From Sphingobacteriales bacterium (GTDB taxonomy: Bacteria > Bacteroidota > Bacteroidia > Chitinophagales > Chitinophagaceae), in contig JACRLZ010000002.1 in assembly GCA_016235125.1 (NCBI GenBank), positions 62,001 to 126,000 on the forward strand: a stretch of DNA of 64,000 nt. The letters are read 5' to 3'. The position numbers and the translations under genes were made by a program. Numbering within the stretch: position 1 is the first letter of the stretch; each line of letters begins with the position of its first letter. Positions 16,112 through 24,043 of the stretch are shown here, in pieces. The notes below the pieces were generated by a model. That model was not told the DNA's origin. It did no database searches and worked only from the letters and a program-made list of their open reading frames with translations.

Positions 16112-16426
16112 ATGTCCGACCAACCGAATGTGCCTAACCAACTGAATATTGAAATATCAGAAGAAGTAGCCGAAGGCACCTATGCCAACCTTGCCATCAT
16201 CACTCATTCTCATGCAGAATTTGTGATTGACTTTGTGAACGTAATGCCCGGTACACCCAAGAGCAAAGTAAAATCAAGGATCATTTTTACTCCACAGCAT
16301 GCCAAACGATTCATGAAGGCGTTAATAGATAATATCCAGAAATACGAGACTGTGAATGGCGCTATCAAAGATCTGGAAGATATACAGGTTCCATTGAATT
16401 TCGGAGGACCAACGGCGCAGGCGTAA
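16112..16426 (+). CDS. DUF3467 domain protein
   Basis: A 104-residue cytoplasmic protein matching DUF3467: QLNIEISEEVAEGTYANLAIITHSHAEFVIDFVNVMPG, then KVKSRIIFTPQHAKRFMKALIDNI and a DLEDIQVP tail. The family is widespread in Bacteroidetes with no established function. The stop codon is followed within 4 bp by the left arm of the four-helix-bundle cassette. Confidence 0.93.
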   Translation: MSDQPNVPNQLNIEISEEVAEGTYANLAIITHSHAEFVIDFVNVMPGTPKSKVKSRIIFTPQHAKRFMKALIDNIQKYETVNGAIKDLEDIQVPLNFGGPTAQA

Positions 16427-16429
16427 GGA

Positions 16430-16913
16430 GAGTCGGGAGTCATTAGTCTGGAGTCTTGAGTCGGGAGTTAAGGCAACCGGAGAGCTACATAAATTTATCC
16501 GGGTTATTAATCATGTACCAGATCAATTTCCCGATTTCATCATTTTTTGCTGTCAAAGTTGAATATTCTTCTTCTGTGATATACCTGCAATCCTTTGAAA
16601 AGTCAAGCCAAACCTGCGTTTCAGGATTCTCTGTTTCGGCATCATTTAACTTGCTGATGAAATAATCTTTGTACCGTTTTCTTCTGTATGCTTCAACAAT
16701 ATTGACACAAACCGATCTTGACGACCTTCTGATCTGATCGGTCAGCGAATATTTTTCTTCAGGTGGAAACCTTTTTGTGAGTATAAAAATTTCCATTGCC
16801 AACTCATATCCTTTCTTGAAAGCAAGCAGTTCTTTATAATGTCCCATAATAAAATAAATTTCAAACTTTAATGACTGTTTGGCTCCAGACTCCTGACTAA
16901 CGACTGCGGACTC
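16430..16913. mobile_element. Possible mobile cassette: four-helix-bundle gene between inverted heptad repeats
   Basis: The left arm (16431-16465) has five AGTCNNN units; the right arm (16885-16912) has four NNNGACT units. In inverted alignment 16430-16460 matches 16883-16913 at 26 of 31 positions. The arms enclose only the four-helix-bundle gene and occupy the whole gap from the DUF3467 stop to the radC stop. No transposase is present, so mobility is inference. Confidence 0.5.
16485..16847 (-). CDS. Four-helix-bundle protein (S23 / 23S rRNA intervening-sequence protein family)
   Basis: 120 residues from the ATG at 16847 (MGHYKELLAFKKGYELAMEIF); the frame extends 29 codons further upstream, but that part runs into the flanking repeat. 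Diagnostic segments are FKKGYELAMEIFILTKRFPPEEKYSLTDQIRRSSRSVCVNIVEAYRRK and DAETENPETQVWLDFS. The family is found encoded in intervening sequences of 23S rRNA and is structurally related to the Avd protein of diversity-generating retroelements. Here it is free-standing with no rRNA and no reverse transcriptase, between inverted 7-bp repeat arrays. Its biochemical role is not established. Confidence 0.9.
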   Translation of the reverse strand: MGHYKELLAFKKGYELAMEIFILTKRFPPEEKYSLTDQIRRSSRSVCVNIVEAYRRKRYKDYFISKLNDAETENPETQVWLDFSKDCRYITEEEYSTLTAKNDEIGKLIWYMINNPDKFM

Positions 16914-17604
16914 ACAAAAGTCCCTCATCTGCAAAACTGTAATACCCGGCTTCGCTGACGATGATATGATCCATTACAGCGATATCAAAATAGCGGGCTG
17001 CTTCCTTTATTTTTTTGGTAAGCTCTTCATCTGCACGGCTGGGCTTCAGGCTTCCTGAAGGATGGTTATGGCAAAGCACAATGCTGACTGCATTTTCCTG
17101 TAATGCTTTTTTTATAATAATTCTTGGGTCTACAATGGTGGCAGTGATACCACCCTCGCTTAGTACCTCAAAATGGTTGACTTTGTTGGCCCTGTTGAGA
17201 AACAGTACGGCAAATACTTCGTGCTGATGATCTTTTAGCCGGGTTTGCAAATGGCGGGCAATATCATTGCTGCTTTTAATCACTGCTTTTTCAAGAGGCA
17301 ATGCAGCCTGTCTTCTTCTGCCGAGTTCCAGTGCGGCAGCAATGGTGATGGCTTTAGCTTCGCCAATGCCTTTTATTTTCATCAGTTCTTTTACAGAAAG
17401 TTTGCCCAGCTCATTCAGGCTGTCTTTCCCGAGTTTCATTATTTCCTTGGCAAGGTCGACGGCAGTTTTTTGTCGTGTTCCGTTATGAATAAGAATGGCC
17501 AGCAATTCAGAATTACTGAGATTTTCTGCACCGGTTGATAGTAACTTTTCTCTCGGCCGGTCGTCTTTTGACCACTGCTTAATTGAGTACTTGTGCTCTT
17601 GCAT
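16912..17604 (-). CDS. radC: RadC family JAB-domain protein
   Basis: 230 residues, the usual length. The N-terminal helical part shows RPREKLLSTGAENLSNSELLAILIHNGT and a helix-hairpin-helix (LMKIKGIGEAKAITIAAALELGRR); the C-terminal JAB/MPN domain holds the metal motif VLCHNHPSGSLKPSRADEEL. Named for DNA repair, but its actual activity is unsettled. Its stop codon (16914-16912) abuts the right arm of the heptad-repeat cassette. Confidence 0.95.
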   Translation of the reverse strand: MQEHKYSIKQWSKDDRPREKLLSTGAENLSNSELLAILIHNGTRQKTAVDLAKEIMKLGKDSLNELGKLSVKELMKIKGIGEAKAITIAAALELGRRRQAALPLEKAVIKSSNDIARHLQTRLKDHQHEVFAVLFLNRANKVNHFEVLSEGGITATIVDPRIIIKKALQENAVSIVLCHNHPSGSLKPSRADEELTKKIKEAARYFDIAVMDHIIVSEAGYYSFADEGLL

Positions 17605-17727
17605 GAAAACAAGTTAACCAATAATTTTATTCCCTCAACATACCATTTGCGGTACAAATTTTGAGTGTAGACACAAGCTGCCACAAACAATATCCACCGG
17701 ATTGAAAAACACTAAAATCTGGTATTA

Positions 17728-17937
17728 ATGAAAAACAAAACCTTTACCCCGATGGGTTCCATGCATCCCATTCTTTTCTTTGTCTGTATTTATGTGGTGG
17801 CCCTGGTTGTTTCTGTTTTTATCTGCTCATCCCTTTTTTACAGCTGTAATTCTCAGGCAGCTCCAAAATTTGGAACTGAAACAGGCTTAAAAAAGGATAC
17901 TGACAAGCAACAGCAAGCCGTGGCTCTTCACCAATAA
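17728..17937 (+). CDS. Small single-pass membrane protein
   Basis: 69 residues. One hydrophobic helix at about 14-38 (HPILFFVCIYVVALVVSVFICSSLF) is followed by SCNSQAAPKFG and a charged, Gln-rich tail. No family recognised. It could be a real small membrane protein because the frame is clean and the gap between radC and prs has room, but there is no ribosome-binding site and no strong promoter, so it is tentative. Confidence 0.5.
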   Translation: MKNKTFTPMGSMHPILFFVCIYVVALVVSVFICSSLFYSCNSQAAPKFGTETGLKKDTDKQQQAVALHQ

Positions 17938-18010
17938 TTATGGTCAATATTTTATTTTGCGCTATGGCAAGTGCAGCGAGAGTAATATCTTCGCCGCACA
18001 TTAACCCGCC

Positions 18011-18985
18011 ATGGAATCAGCCAAAATTTTCTCAGGAACCGGCTCACAGCAACTGGCCGAACAAATCTGTTTAAGATACGGTACCAGGCTTGGAAAGGTT
18101 AATATTCAGCGTTTCAGCGATGGAGAGATATGCCCTATTTTCCTTGAAAGTGTAAGGGGAGATTATGTCTTCCTTGTGCAAAGCACATTTGCCCCGGCAG
18201 AAAACCTGATGGAACTGCTGCTGATGATAGATGCGGCCCGGAGAGCATCGGCTGATAAAGTAATAGCGGTGATTCCATACTATGGCTATGCCCGGCAAGA
18301 CAGGAAGGACAAGCCAAGGGTAGCCATTGGAAGCAAGCTGGTAGCCAATATGTTAGTAGCAGCTGGAGCTGACAGGGTCATAACCATGGACCTTCATGCA
18401 CCCCAAATTCAAGGGTATTTTGACATACCTGTTGACCACCTTGATAGCCATGCGGTTTTTATCCCTTACATAGAGAATCTGCGGCTTGAAAACCTTACCT
18501 TTGCGGCCCCTGACGTAGGAGCAACCAACCGTATCAGGGAAATTGCCAGCTACTTCAACGCCGAAATGGTGATTTGCGACAAACATCGCAAAAGAGCTAA
18601 TGAGATTGCCAGCATGGTGGTGATAGGAGATGTGACCGACAGAGATGTAGTGTTGATTGATGATATATGCGACACCGGCGGCACACTGGCAAAAAGTGCA
18701 GGTCTTTTAAAAGAAAAAGGAGCAAGAAGTGTGAGGGCATTGATCACCCACCCGGTACTGAGCGGCAAGGCTTATGAAAATATTGAGAACAGTGTGCTGG
18801 AAGAATTGGTAGTGTGTGATACAATACCGGTAAAAAAAGAAAGCAGCAAGATCAAAGTGCTGAGTGTGGCTGAACTTTTTGCAGTAGCTATCCGAAATGC
18901 GTTTGAGAATAAAAGTATAACCAGCCTGTTCGTTCATTCGCAGAGAAAAGATGATAGCAAACGAAACAGGGGAGAAGGGAATTGA
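18011..18985 (+). CDS. prs: Ribose-phosphate pyrophosphokinase
   Basis: Makes PRPP from ribose-5-phosphate and ATP for nucleotide, His and Trp synthesis. Of its 324 residues the signature parts are FSGTGSQQLAEQI at the start, RFSDGEICP, the flexible catalytic loop YYGYARQDRKDKPRVAIGSKL, MDLHAPQIQGYFDIPVDHL and the PRPP-binding DVVLIDDICDTGGTL. It leads a plus-strand run prs-rplY-pth, an order seen widely in bacteria. Confidence 0.97.
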   Translation: MESAKIFSGTGSQQLAEQICLRYGTRLGKVNIQRFSDGEICPIFLESVRGDYVFLVQSTFAPAENLMELLLMIDAARRASADKVIAVIPYYGYARQDRKDKPRVAIGSKLVANMLVAAGADRVITMDLHAPQIQGYFDIPVDHLDSHAVFIPYIENLRLENLTFAAPDVGATNRIREIASYFNAEMVICDKHRKRANEIASMVVIGDVTDRDVVLIDDICDTGGTLAKSAGLLKEKGARSVRALITHPVLSGKAYENIENSVLEELVVCDTIPVKKESSKIKVLSVAELFAVAIRNAFENKSITSLFVHSQRKDDSKRNRGEGN

Positions 18986-19032
18986 CAGCAAAGGATAAAT
19001 AGTTTTAAGTAAACAATCAATCAAAATAAAAA

Positions 19033-19716
19033 ATGAAAACAATTACAATCGAAGGTAGTCTGAGGACCGGATTCGGGAAAGCAGCCACCCGCCAACTCCG
19101 CTCTCAGGAACTGGTGCCCGGTGTAATTTACGGCGGTTCGCAGGAGATCAATTTCCAGGCTCCTGCTGCAGCTTTTAAACAACTGGTGTACACTCCGGAC
19201 TTCCAGCAAGCAGAAGTAAAACTTGATGGAAAAAGTTATCAATGCATTTTAAAGGATCTGCAGTTTGACAAAGTGGATGATTCACTCATTCACATTGATC
19301 TCCTTGAATTGGTAGAAGACAAAAAAGTGATTGCTGATATTCCATTGAAATTCACCGGAGCATCTCCGGGTGTGAAAGATGGCGGTAAGCTCATTATCAA
19401 AATGAAATCACTGAAGGTAAAAACCTATCCAAAATACCTTAAGGAGCATATTGATGTCAGCGTTGACAAACTTGAATTGAACGGCAATATCAGGGTAGAG
19501 GATGTGAAGATTGATAATTACGAGATTCTGAATTCTCCCCGTATTCCCATCGCTTCAGTAACACTTACCAGACAATTAAAGCAGGAAGAAGCTGCTGCTC
19601 CTGTTGCTGGTGCTGCTGCACCCGCTGCAGGTACTGCCGCTGCTCCGGCTGCTGCGGGCACTGCTACCGCTCCGGCAACTGCGGCCGCTGCACCTGCTGC
19701 AAAGGGAAAAAAATAA
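19033..19716 (+). CDS. rplY: 50S ribosomal protein L25/Ctc family
   Basis: 227 residues. The N-terminal 5S rRNA-binding L25 domain (about 1-90: GSLRTGFGKAATRQLRSQELVPGVIYGG) is followed by the Ctc-type beta domain (about 95-185: LKFTGASPGVKDGGKLIIKMKSLKVKTYP) and a low-complexity Ala/Pro/Gly tail of about 35 residues. The long Ctc form with an Ala-rich tail is common in Bacteroidetes. 47 bp downstream of prs and followed by a strong terminator at 19737. Confidence 0.96.
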   Translation: MKTITIEGSLRTGFGKAATRQLRSQELVPGVIYGGSQEINFQAPAAAFKQLVYTPDFQQAEVKLDGKSYQCILKDLQFDKVDDSLIHIDLLELVEDKKVIADIPLKFTGASPGVKDGGKLIIKMKSLKVKTYPKYLKEHIDVSVDKLELNGNIRVEDVKIDNYEILNSPRIPIASVTLTRQLKQEEAAAPVAGAAAPAAGTAAAPAAAGTATAPATAAAAPAAKGKK

Positions 19717-19736
19717 ATTTATTGAACTGGTTTATG

Positions 19737-19770
19737 AACCCGCCCCGATAAAATCGGGGCGGGTTTTTTT
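19737..19770 (+). terminator. Rho-independent terminator after rplY
   Basis: A perfect 13-bp GC-rich stem (AACCCGCCCCGAT at 19737-19749, complement at 19753-19765) with a 3-nt loop and a T run. It separates rplY from pth. Confidence 0.95.
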
Positions 19771-19799
19771 ATTAAAGCTATTTGGTGCAAATTAGTGCC

Positions 19800-20375
19800 A
19801 TGAAATTCCTCATCGTTGGCCTGGGCAATGCCGGAAATGAATACGTTCATACAAGGCACAATATCGGCTTTGACGTGGTAATGGCATTTGTACAAAAGCA
19901 TGGCGGTATTTTTAAAACAGGCCGGCATGCATATACAGCTGAGGTAAAATGGAAGGGGAAGAATTTTATATGTATTTGCCCCACTACTTATATGAACCTG
20001 AGTGGTAAGGCTGTAAAGTATTGGATGGACAAAGGAAAGATAGCCCTGGAAAATATGTTTGTTGTTGTAGATGACATTGCATTGCCGCTTGATAAACTCA
20101 GGGTAAGACCGGGAGGCAGTGATGCCGGGCACAATGGTCTTAAAAGCATACACGAAGAATTAGGAACAACAGAATATCCCCGCCTGCGGTTTGGAATTGG
20201 TAATGATTATTCCAAGGGCCATCAGTCCGATTTTGTGCTGGGTAAATGGAAAAAAGAAGAAGAACCCATGGTGAAACTAAAGATAGAGAAAGCAGTAGAA
20301 ACTATTGAAACCTATGCTCAACAGGGGCTTACCGCCGCTATGAATGCTGTAAATAATAAGGTCTTTACTCTATGA
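19800..20375 (+). CDS. pth: Peptidyl-tRNA hydrolase
   Basis: Releases tRNA from stalled peptidyl-tRNA. 191 residues from the ATG at 19800 (MKFLIVGLGN); an in-frame ATG six codons upstream is less likely because it adds residues before the conserved start. Catalytic features are GLGNAGNEYVHTRHNIGFDVV (His), TYMNLSGKAV (Asn), VVDDIALPLDKLRVRPGGSDAGHNGLKSI and FGIG. It follows prs and rplY but lies after the rplY terminator, so it probably has its own promoter. Confidence 0.96.
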   Translation: MKFLIVGLGNAGNEYVHTRHNIGFDVVMAFVQKHGGIFKTGRHAYTAEVKWKGKNFICICPTTYMNLSGKAVKYWMDKGKIALENMFVVVDDIALPLDKLRVRPGGSDAGHNGLKSIHEELGTTEYPRLRFGIGNDYSKGHQSDFVLGKWKKEEEPMVKLKIEKAVETIETYAQQGLTAAMNAVNNKVFTL

Positions 20376-20402
20376 TAAATCAGATTGATTACTTACTTTA
20401 GC

Positions 20403-20425
20403 AGTCCGCCGGTTAAGGGCGGACT
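20403..20425. repeat. Small palindrome between pth and the FAH-family gene
   Basis: AGTCCGCC (20403-20410) is complementary to 20418-20425 with a 7-nt loop. There is no T run, so it is more likely a repeat than a terminator. The rest of 20376-20554 shows no gene. Confidence 0.6.
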
Positions 20426-20554
20426 AACCTCGTCGTTTCCGGGCATACCAAAGTTTCGGAATTTTAGAATCCAATTGACATAGTGATTACCTGAATATAT
20501 GGGATGAACACTCCACCATGTATCCGATGTATTTGTCAATAACACTGTCTGTTT

Positions 20555-21166
20555 ATGAAAATTTTCTGTGTTGGCCGTAATTATGCAGCCCATGCCGCTG
20601 AACTCGGTAATGAAGTTCCGGAGGAACCCGTCATTTTTATGAAGCCGAAAAGCGCCATGCTGCAACCGCATACACCCTTTTATTATCCCGAATTTACCAA
20701 TGAACTGCATTATGAATGTGAACTGGTATTGCGGATCAGTAAGAACGGGAAATACATACAGGAAAAATTTGCCAATAAATATTATGACGCCGTAACAGCA
20801 GGAATTGATTTCACCGCAAGAGACATCCAGAATGAATTAAAAGAAAAAGGTCTGCCCTGGGAAAAAGCAAAGTCATGGGACAATTCGGCTGTCATCGGGA
20901 AATGGGTACCCTTCAGCAATATCAAGAATAAAAAAGATATTAATTTCTGCCTGTATAAAAACAAAGAGCTTGTGCAGCAGGGCAATTCAAGCAACATGAT
21001 CCACAGCTTTGATAAGATTGTAGCCTATATCTCTAATTATTTTTCGGTCAATATCGGCGACGTTATTTTTACCGGCACACCGGCAGGAGTGGGAGAAGTG
21101 GTGGTAGGCGACGAACTGGAAGCTTTCATTGAAGATGACAGTATGTTTACCCTGGATGTTAAATAA
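20555..21166 (+). CDS. Fumarylacetoacetate hydrolase (FAH) family protein
   Basis: 203 residues, the short FAHD1/YcgM-like form. KIFCVGRNYAAHAAELGNEVPEEPVIFMKPKSAML at the N-terminus, the metal-binding LHYECELVL (ExE), TAGIDFTARDIQNELK, and FTGTPAGVGEVVVGDELE near the C-terminus fit the family, whose members act as acylpyruvate hydrolases or oxaloacetate decarboxylases. The exact substrate cannot be told. A terminator follows. Confidence 0.93.
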   Translation: MKIFCVGRNYAAHAAELGNEVPEEPVIFMKPKSAMLQPHTPFYYPEFTNELHYECELVLRISKNGKYIQEKFANKYYDAVTAGIDFTARDIQNELKEKGLPWEKAKSWDNSAVIGKWVPFSNIKNKKDINFCLYKNKELVQQGNSSNMIHSFDKIVAYISNYFSVNIGDVIFTGTPAGVGEVVVGDELEAFIEDDSMFTLDVK

Positions 21167-21199
21167 ACCGGTTTGATAAATCAATACTAACTGCACGAT

Positions 21200-21230
21200 A
21201 AGCCCTTCGTATTTAACGGAGGGCTTTTCT
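21200..21230 (+). terminator. Terminator after the FAH-family gene
   Basis: An 11-bp stem with one mismatch (AAGCCCTTCGT 21200-21210 with ACGGAGGGCTT 21216-21226), a 5-nt loop and a T-rich tail. Confidence 0.8.
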
Positions 21231-21252
21231 TTTAACGGGCAGGGCTTTCCCT

Positions 21253-21261
21253 TAAATTTGC
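21253..21261 (+). promoter_or_regulatory. -7 promoter box for the E1 dehydrogenase gene
   Basis: TAAATTTGC fits TAnnTTTG and ends 5 nt before the ATG at 21267, so the mRNA should have almost no leader. It also argues against the upstream TTG (21258) as start, since that lies inside the box. Confidence 0.55.
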
Positions 21262-21266
21262 CAATC

Positions 21267-23333
21267 ATGATTGACACGGCCATATTGATGAAAGCTTACC
21301 GCCTGATGAGCCAGGTGAAAGTGATGGCTGAAACTTATGAAGCTAACCGCACTATCTGCAAATATGTTCACTCTACCTCAAGAGGACATGAGGCCATACA
21401 GTTAGCCACTACCTTTCATTTACAGGCACATGATTTTGTAAGTCCCTATTACCGGGATGAAAGCCTGATCCTCGGAATGGGTTTCACTCCTTATCAGCAA
21501 ATGCTTCAGTTGCTGGCCAAAGGAGATGATATTTTTACAGGTGGAAGGGAATACTATTCGCATCCTAATTATAAAGGAGATGATAGGCCTACGATCATTC
21601 ATCAAAGCAGCGCCACGGGTATGCAGGCCATACCCACAACGGGACTTGCACAGGGCATTCAGTATCTGGAACATCATCTCTCCGAAAAATTGAAAAGGGG
21701 AAATAAAAATGAATTGCCTGTAATTATTTGCTCATTGGGTGATGCAAGTATTACTGAAGGAGAAGTAAGCGAAGCCTTTCAGTTTGCAGTACTTAAACAA
21801 TTACCCATAATTTATCTCATTCAAGACAATAACTGGGGTATTAGTGTTTCAGCAGAAGAGGCAAGAGCAATGAATGCTTTTGAATTTGCCGCAGGCTTCA
21901 AAGGCCTTAACAGGATACAGGTAGACGGAAGTGATTTTGAGGCATCGTATTCTGTGATGAAAGAGGTTTGTGACTTCGTTCGACGGGAAAGGAAGCCATA
22001 CCTGGTACATGCACAGGTACCTTTGCTGGGCCATCATACCAGCGGAGTGAGAAAAGAATTTTACCGGAGTGATGAAGACTGGGCAAAACATCTTGCACAT
22101 GATCCCAATCCGAAACTCAGAAAGAAATTACAGGAAAGAGGTGTTTCTGAAAACGAATTATTGGAGATAGAAAAAGAAGCAAGCGAATTTATCGCTGACC
22201 AATTTACAAAAGCCGTGGCTGCTCCTGAGCCCGATCCTGCTACTGTATCCGATCATGTTTTTGTGCCAACGCCAATAACAGAAGAGAAAGGACAGAGAGC
22301 TCCTGCGGGAGCCGAAAAAATAATTATGGTGGATGCAGCCCTATTTGCCATTCGGGAAATAATGGAGAAACATCCCGAAGCATTATTATATGGCCAGGAT
22401 GTTGGGAAAAGATTAGGAGGTGTGTTCCGTGAAGCGGCAACATTGGCTGATCAGTTTGGAGAACACAGGGTTTTTAATACGGCTATACAGGAAGCGTATG
22501 TTGTCGGTTCCTGTGTGGGCATGAGTGCTGTGGGATTAAAACCCATCGTGGAAGTTCAGTTTGCCGATTATATTTATCCCGGCTTCAATCAACTTGCATC
22601 TGAAGTTTCAAAAAGTTGTTATCTCAGCTGTGGTAAATTTCCGGTGTCAATGATTCTTCGTGTTCCTATCGGCGCTTATGGCGGCGGCGGTCCTTATCAC
22701 AGTGGCTGTGTTGAAACCACTGTTTTATCAATAAAAGGAATTAAAGTTGCTTATCCTTCCAATGCGGCTGATATGAAGGGATTGATGAAAGCGGCTTATT
22801 ATGACCCCAATCCTGTAGTGATGCTGGAACACAAGGGGCTTTACTGGAGCAAAGTGCCGGGAACGGAAGATGCAAAAACTCCCGAACCTTCTGCTGATTA
22901 TATTCTTCCTTTTGGGAAAGCAAACATAGTTGTAAAGGCCTCTGATGATGCCATTGATAATGGCGAAAGCTGTGTAGTGATCACTTATGGAATGGGAGTG
23001 TACTGGGCAAAAGCAGCAGCAAAGAAATTTAATAAGCAGATTGAAGTGGTTGATCTCCGTACATTATATCCTTTGGATGAAGAATTAGTTTTTGAAAGAG
23101 TGAAAGCACATGGAAAATGTTTGGTACTGACTGAAGAGCAACAGAACAATTCTTTTGCTGAAGCATTAGCGGGACGAATTTCTAAAAGCTGTTTCAAATC
23201 TCTGGATGCACCCGTGGAAGTGTTGGGCGCATTGAACCTGCCTGCTGTGCCGATGAATATGGGATTGGAGCAGGCGATGTTGCCAGGTGCGGAAAAGGTG
23301 GCAGCTTTATTAAAGCGAATGTTGAATGCATAA
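21267..23333 (+). CDS. Branched-chain/2-oxo acid dehydrogenase E1, fused alpha and beta subunits
   Basis: About 688 residues from the ATG at 21267. The N-terminal half (to about 340) is E1 alpha: TSRGHEAIQLATTFHL, the thiamine-pyrophosphate motif GDASITEGEV...NNWG and the phosphorylation-loop-like GHHTSGVRKEFYRSDEDW. The C-terminal half (about 350-688) is E1 beta: ALLYGQDVGKRLGGVFREA, VEVQFADYIYPGFNQLASE and YGGGGPYHSGCVE. It decarboxylates a 2-oxo acid and passes the acyl group to a lipoylated E2. The fused form is known in Bacteroidetes; E2 and E3 are not in the window. Substrate (branched-chain 2-oxo acids) is inferred from resemblance. Confidence 0.93.
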   Translation: MIDTAILMKAYRLMSQVKVMAETYEANRTICKYVHSTSRGHEAIQLATTFHLQAHDFVSPYYRDESLILGMGFTPYQQMLQLLAKGDDIFTGGREYYSHPNYKGDDRPTIIHQSSATGMQAIPTTGLAQGIQYLEHHLSEKLKRGNKNELPVIICSLGDASITEGEVSEAFQFAVLKQLPIIYLIQDNNWGISVSAEEARAMNAFEFAAGFKGLNRIQVDGSDFEASYSVMKEVCDFVRRERKPYLVHAQVPLLGHHTSGVRKEFYRSDEDWAKHLAHDPNPKLRKKLQERGVSENELLEIEKEASEFIADQFTKAVAAPEPDPATVSDHVFVPTPITEEKGQRAPAGAEKIIMVDAALFAIREIMEKHPEALLYGQDVGKRLGGVFREAATLADQFGEHRVFNTAIQEAYVVGSCVGMSAVGLKPIVEVQFADYIYPGFNQLASEVSKSCYLSCGKFPVSMILRVPIGAYGGGGPYHSGCVETTVLSIKGIKVAYPSNAADMKGLMKAAYYDPNPVVMLEHKGLYWSKVPGTEDAKTPEPSADYILPFGKANIVVKASDDAIDNGESCVVITYGMGVYWAKAAAKKFNKQIEVVDLRTLYPLDEELVFERVKAHGKCLVLTEEQQNNSFAEALAGRISKSCFKSLDAPVEVLGALNLPAVPMNMGLEQAMLPGAEKVAALLKRMLNA

Positions 23334-23350
23334 TTCTCCCGTTTCTATTA

Positions 23351-23498
23351 GCCCCATAGGGGCGGAATATTGGTAGCAGAATAATCAGAATATTTCTAAG
23401 AACCCCGTAGGGGTGATATTTCTTTTTTAATGCCGCTCCTACGGAGCTCTGATCGTTTTGTGTTTGTTTATTCTACCAACATGGCGCCCCGATGGGGC
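23351..23498. repeat. Four-palindrome REP/BIME-like element, copy 2
   Basis: Four 13-bp palindromes with 5-bp arms and 3-nt centres: GCCCC-ATA-GGGGC (23351-23363), ACCCC-GTA-GGGGT (23402-23414), GCTCC-TAC-GGAGC (23435-23447), GCCCC-GAT-GGGGC (23486-23498). Start-to-start distances are 51, 33 and 51, against 55, 37 and 52 in copy 1. TTGGTAG after the first palindrome is complementary to CTACCAA before the fourth, so the whole element can fold back. Confidence 0.88.
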
Positions 23499-23546
23499 TT
23501 ATTCTTCCTCAAAATAATTAGGGGGGAGCGAATGCGATTGTGATGC

Positions 23547-24035
23547 TTATTCTTCTTTTCCGATAGCAGTAAGTTGTTTGTTTATTTCCTCTTTACTTCT
23601 TTTTTCCAGGTATTTCGGCAAGGAGTATTGCATGAGCAGTATCAACAGGCAAGTGAGAACACTTGCATACACAACGATCATAAAATAGATGAAGGAAGGA
23701 TCCTCTTCAGATGTAAATATTGAGTAAACATCAGTAATAAACTGCCAAAACACTATGATGAAGGCTATTGTGCCAAGCAGCGTTGACACCCGATAAAAGA
23801 TCCTGAGGTTCTTACCGGGTAGCCTGTGGGGAAGATGTCTGTGAAAAAAATAAATATTAAAACAAGAATTCAGGAAGATCACAAAGATGGAAAAGGTTAT
23901 TAGGCGAGCTCCATCCAAATGTTTCATCCCGCTGTGGGGGTTAAAAAAAGCTTTTATTGCAAACACAATAACCAGCAGGAAAAAGAGGGCCAACAGGTAA
24001 TTTGCTATCCCAAAAAATTTCCATTTTAAAGGCAT
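23547..24035 (-). CDS. Hypothetical four-helix membrane protein
   Basis: 162 residues with four probable membrane helices at about 9-32, 44-68, 84-110 and 118-142, and a charged C-terminal tail. It contains no motif I recognise. The start codon lies 8 bp after the aspS stop codon on the same strand, so it is probably translated from the aspS transcript. Function unknown. Confidence 0.75.
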   Translation of the reverse strand: MPLKWKFFGIANYLLALFFLLVIVFAIKAFFNPHSGMKHLDGARLITFSIFVIFLNSCFNIYFFHRHLPHRLPGKNLRIFYRVSTLLGTIAFIIVFWQFITDVYSIFTSEEDPSFIYFMIVVYASVLTCLLILLMQYSLPKYLEKRSKEEINKQLTAIGKEE

Positions 24036-24043
24036 AAGGATAA

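Noticed and set aside
16430..16475. AGTC repeats considered as a CRISPR array
   Set aside because: Units are 7 bp, contiguous and without spacers, and there are no cas genes.
20393..20710. Minus-strand frame of 105 codons overlapping the start of the FAH-family gene
   Set aside because: It reads through a palindrome and the antisense of the FAH N-terminus; the FAH frame has clear motifs.
23547..24035. Membrane protein after aspS considered as part of a translation-related system
   Set aside because: Only adjacency supports this; the protein has no motif that ties it to tRNA charging.
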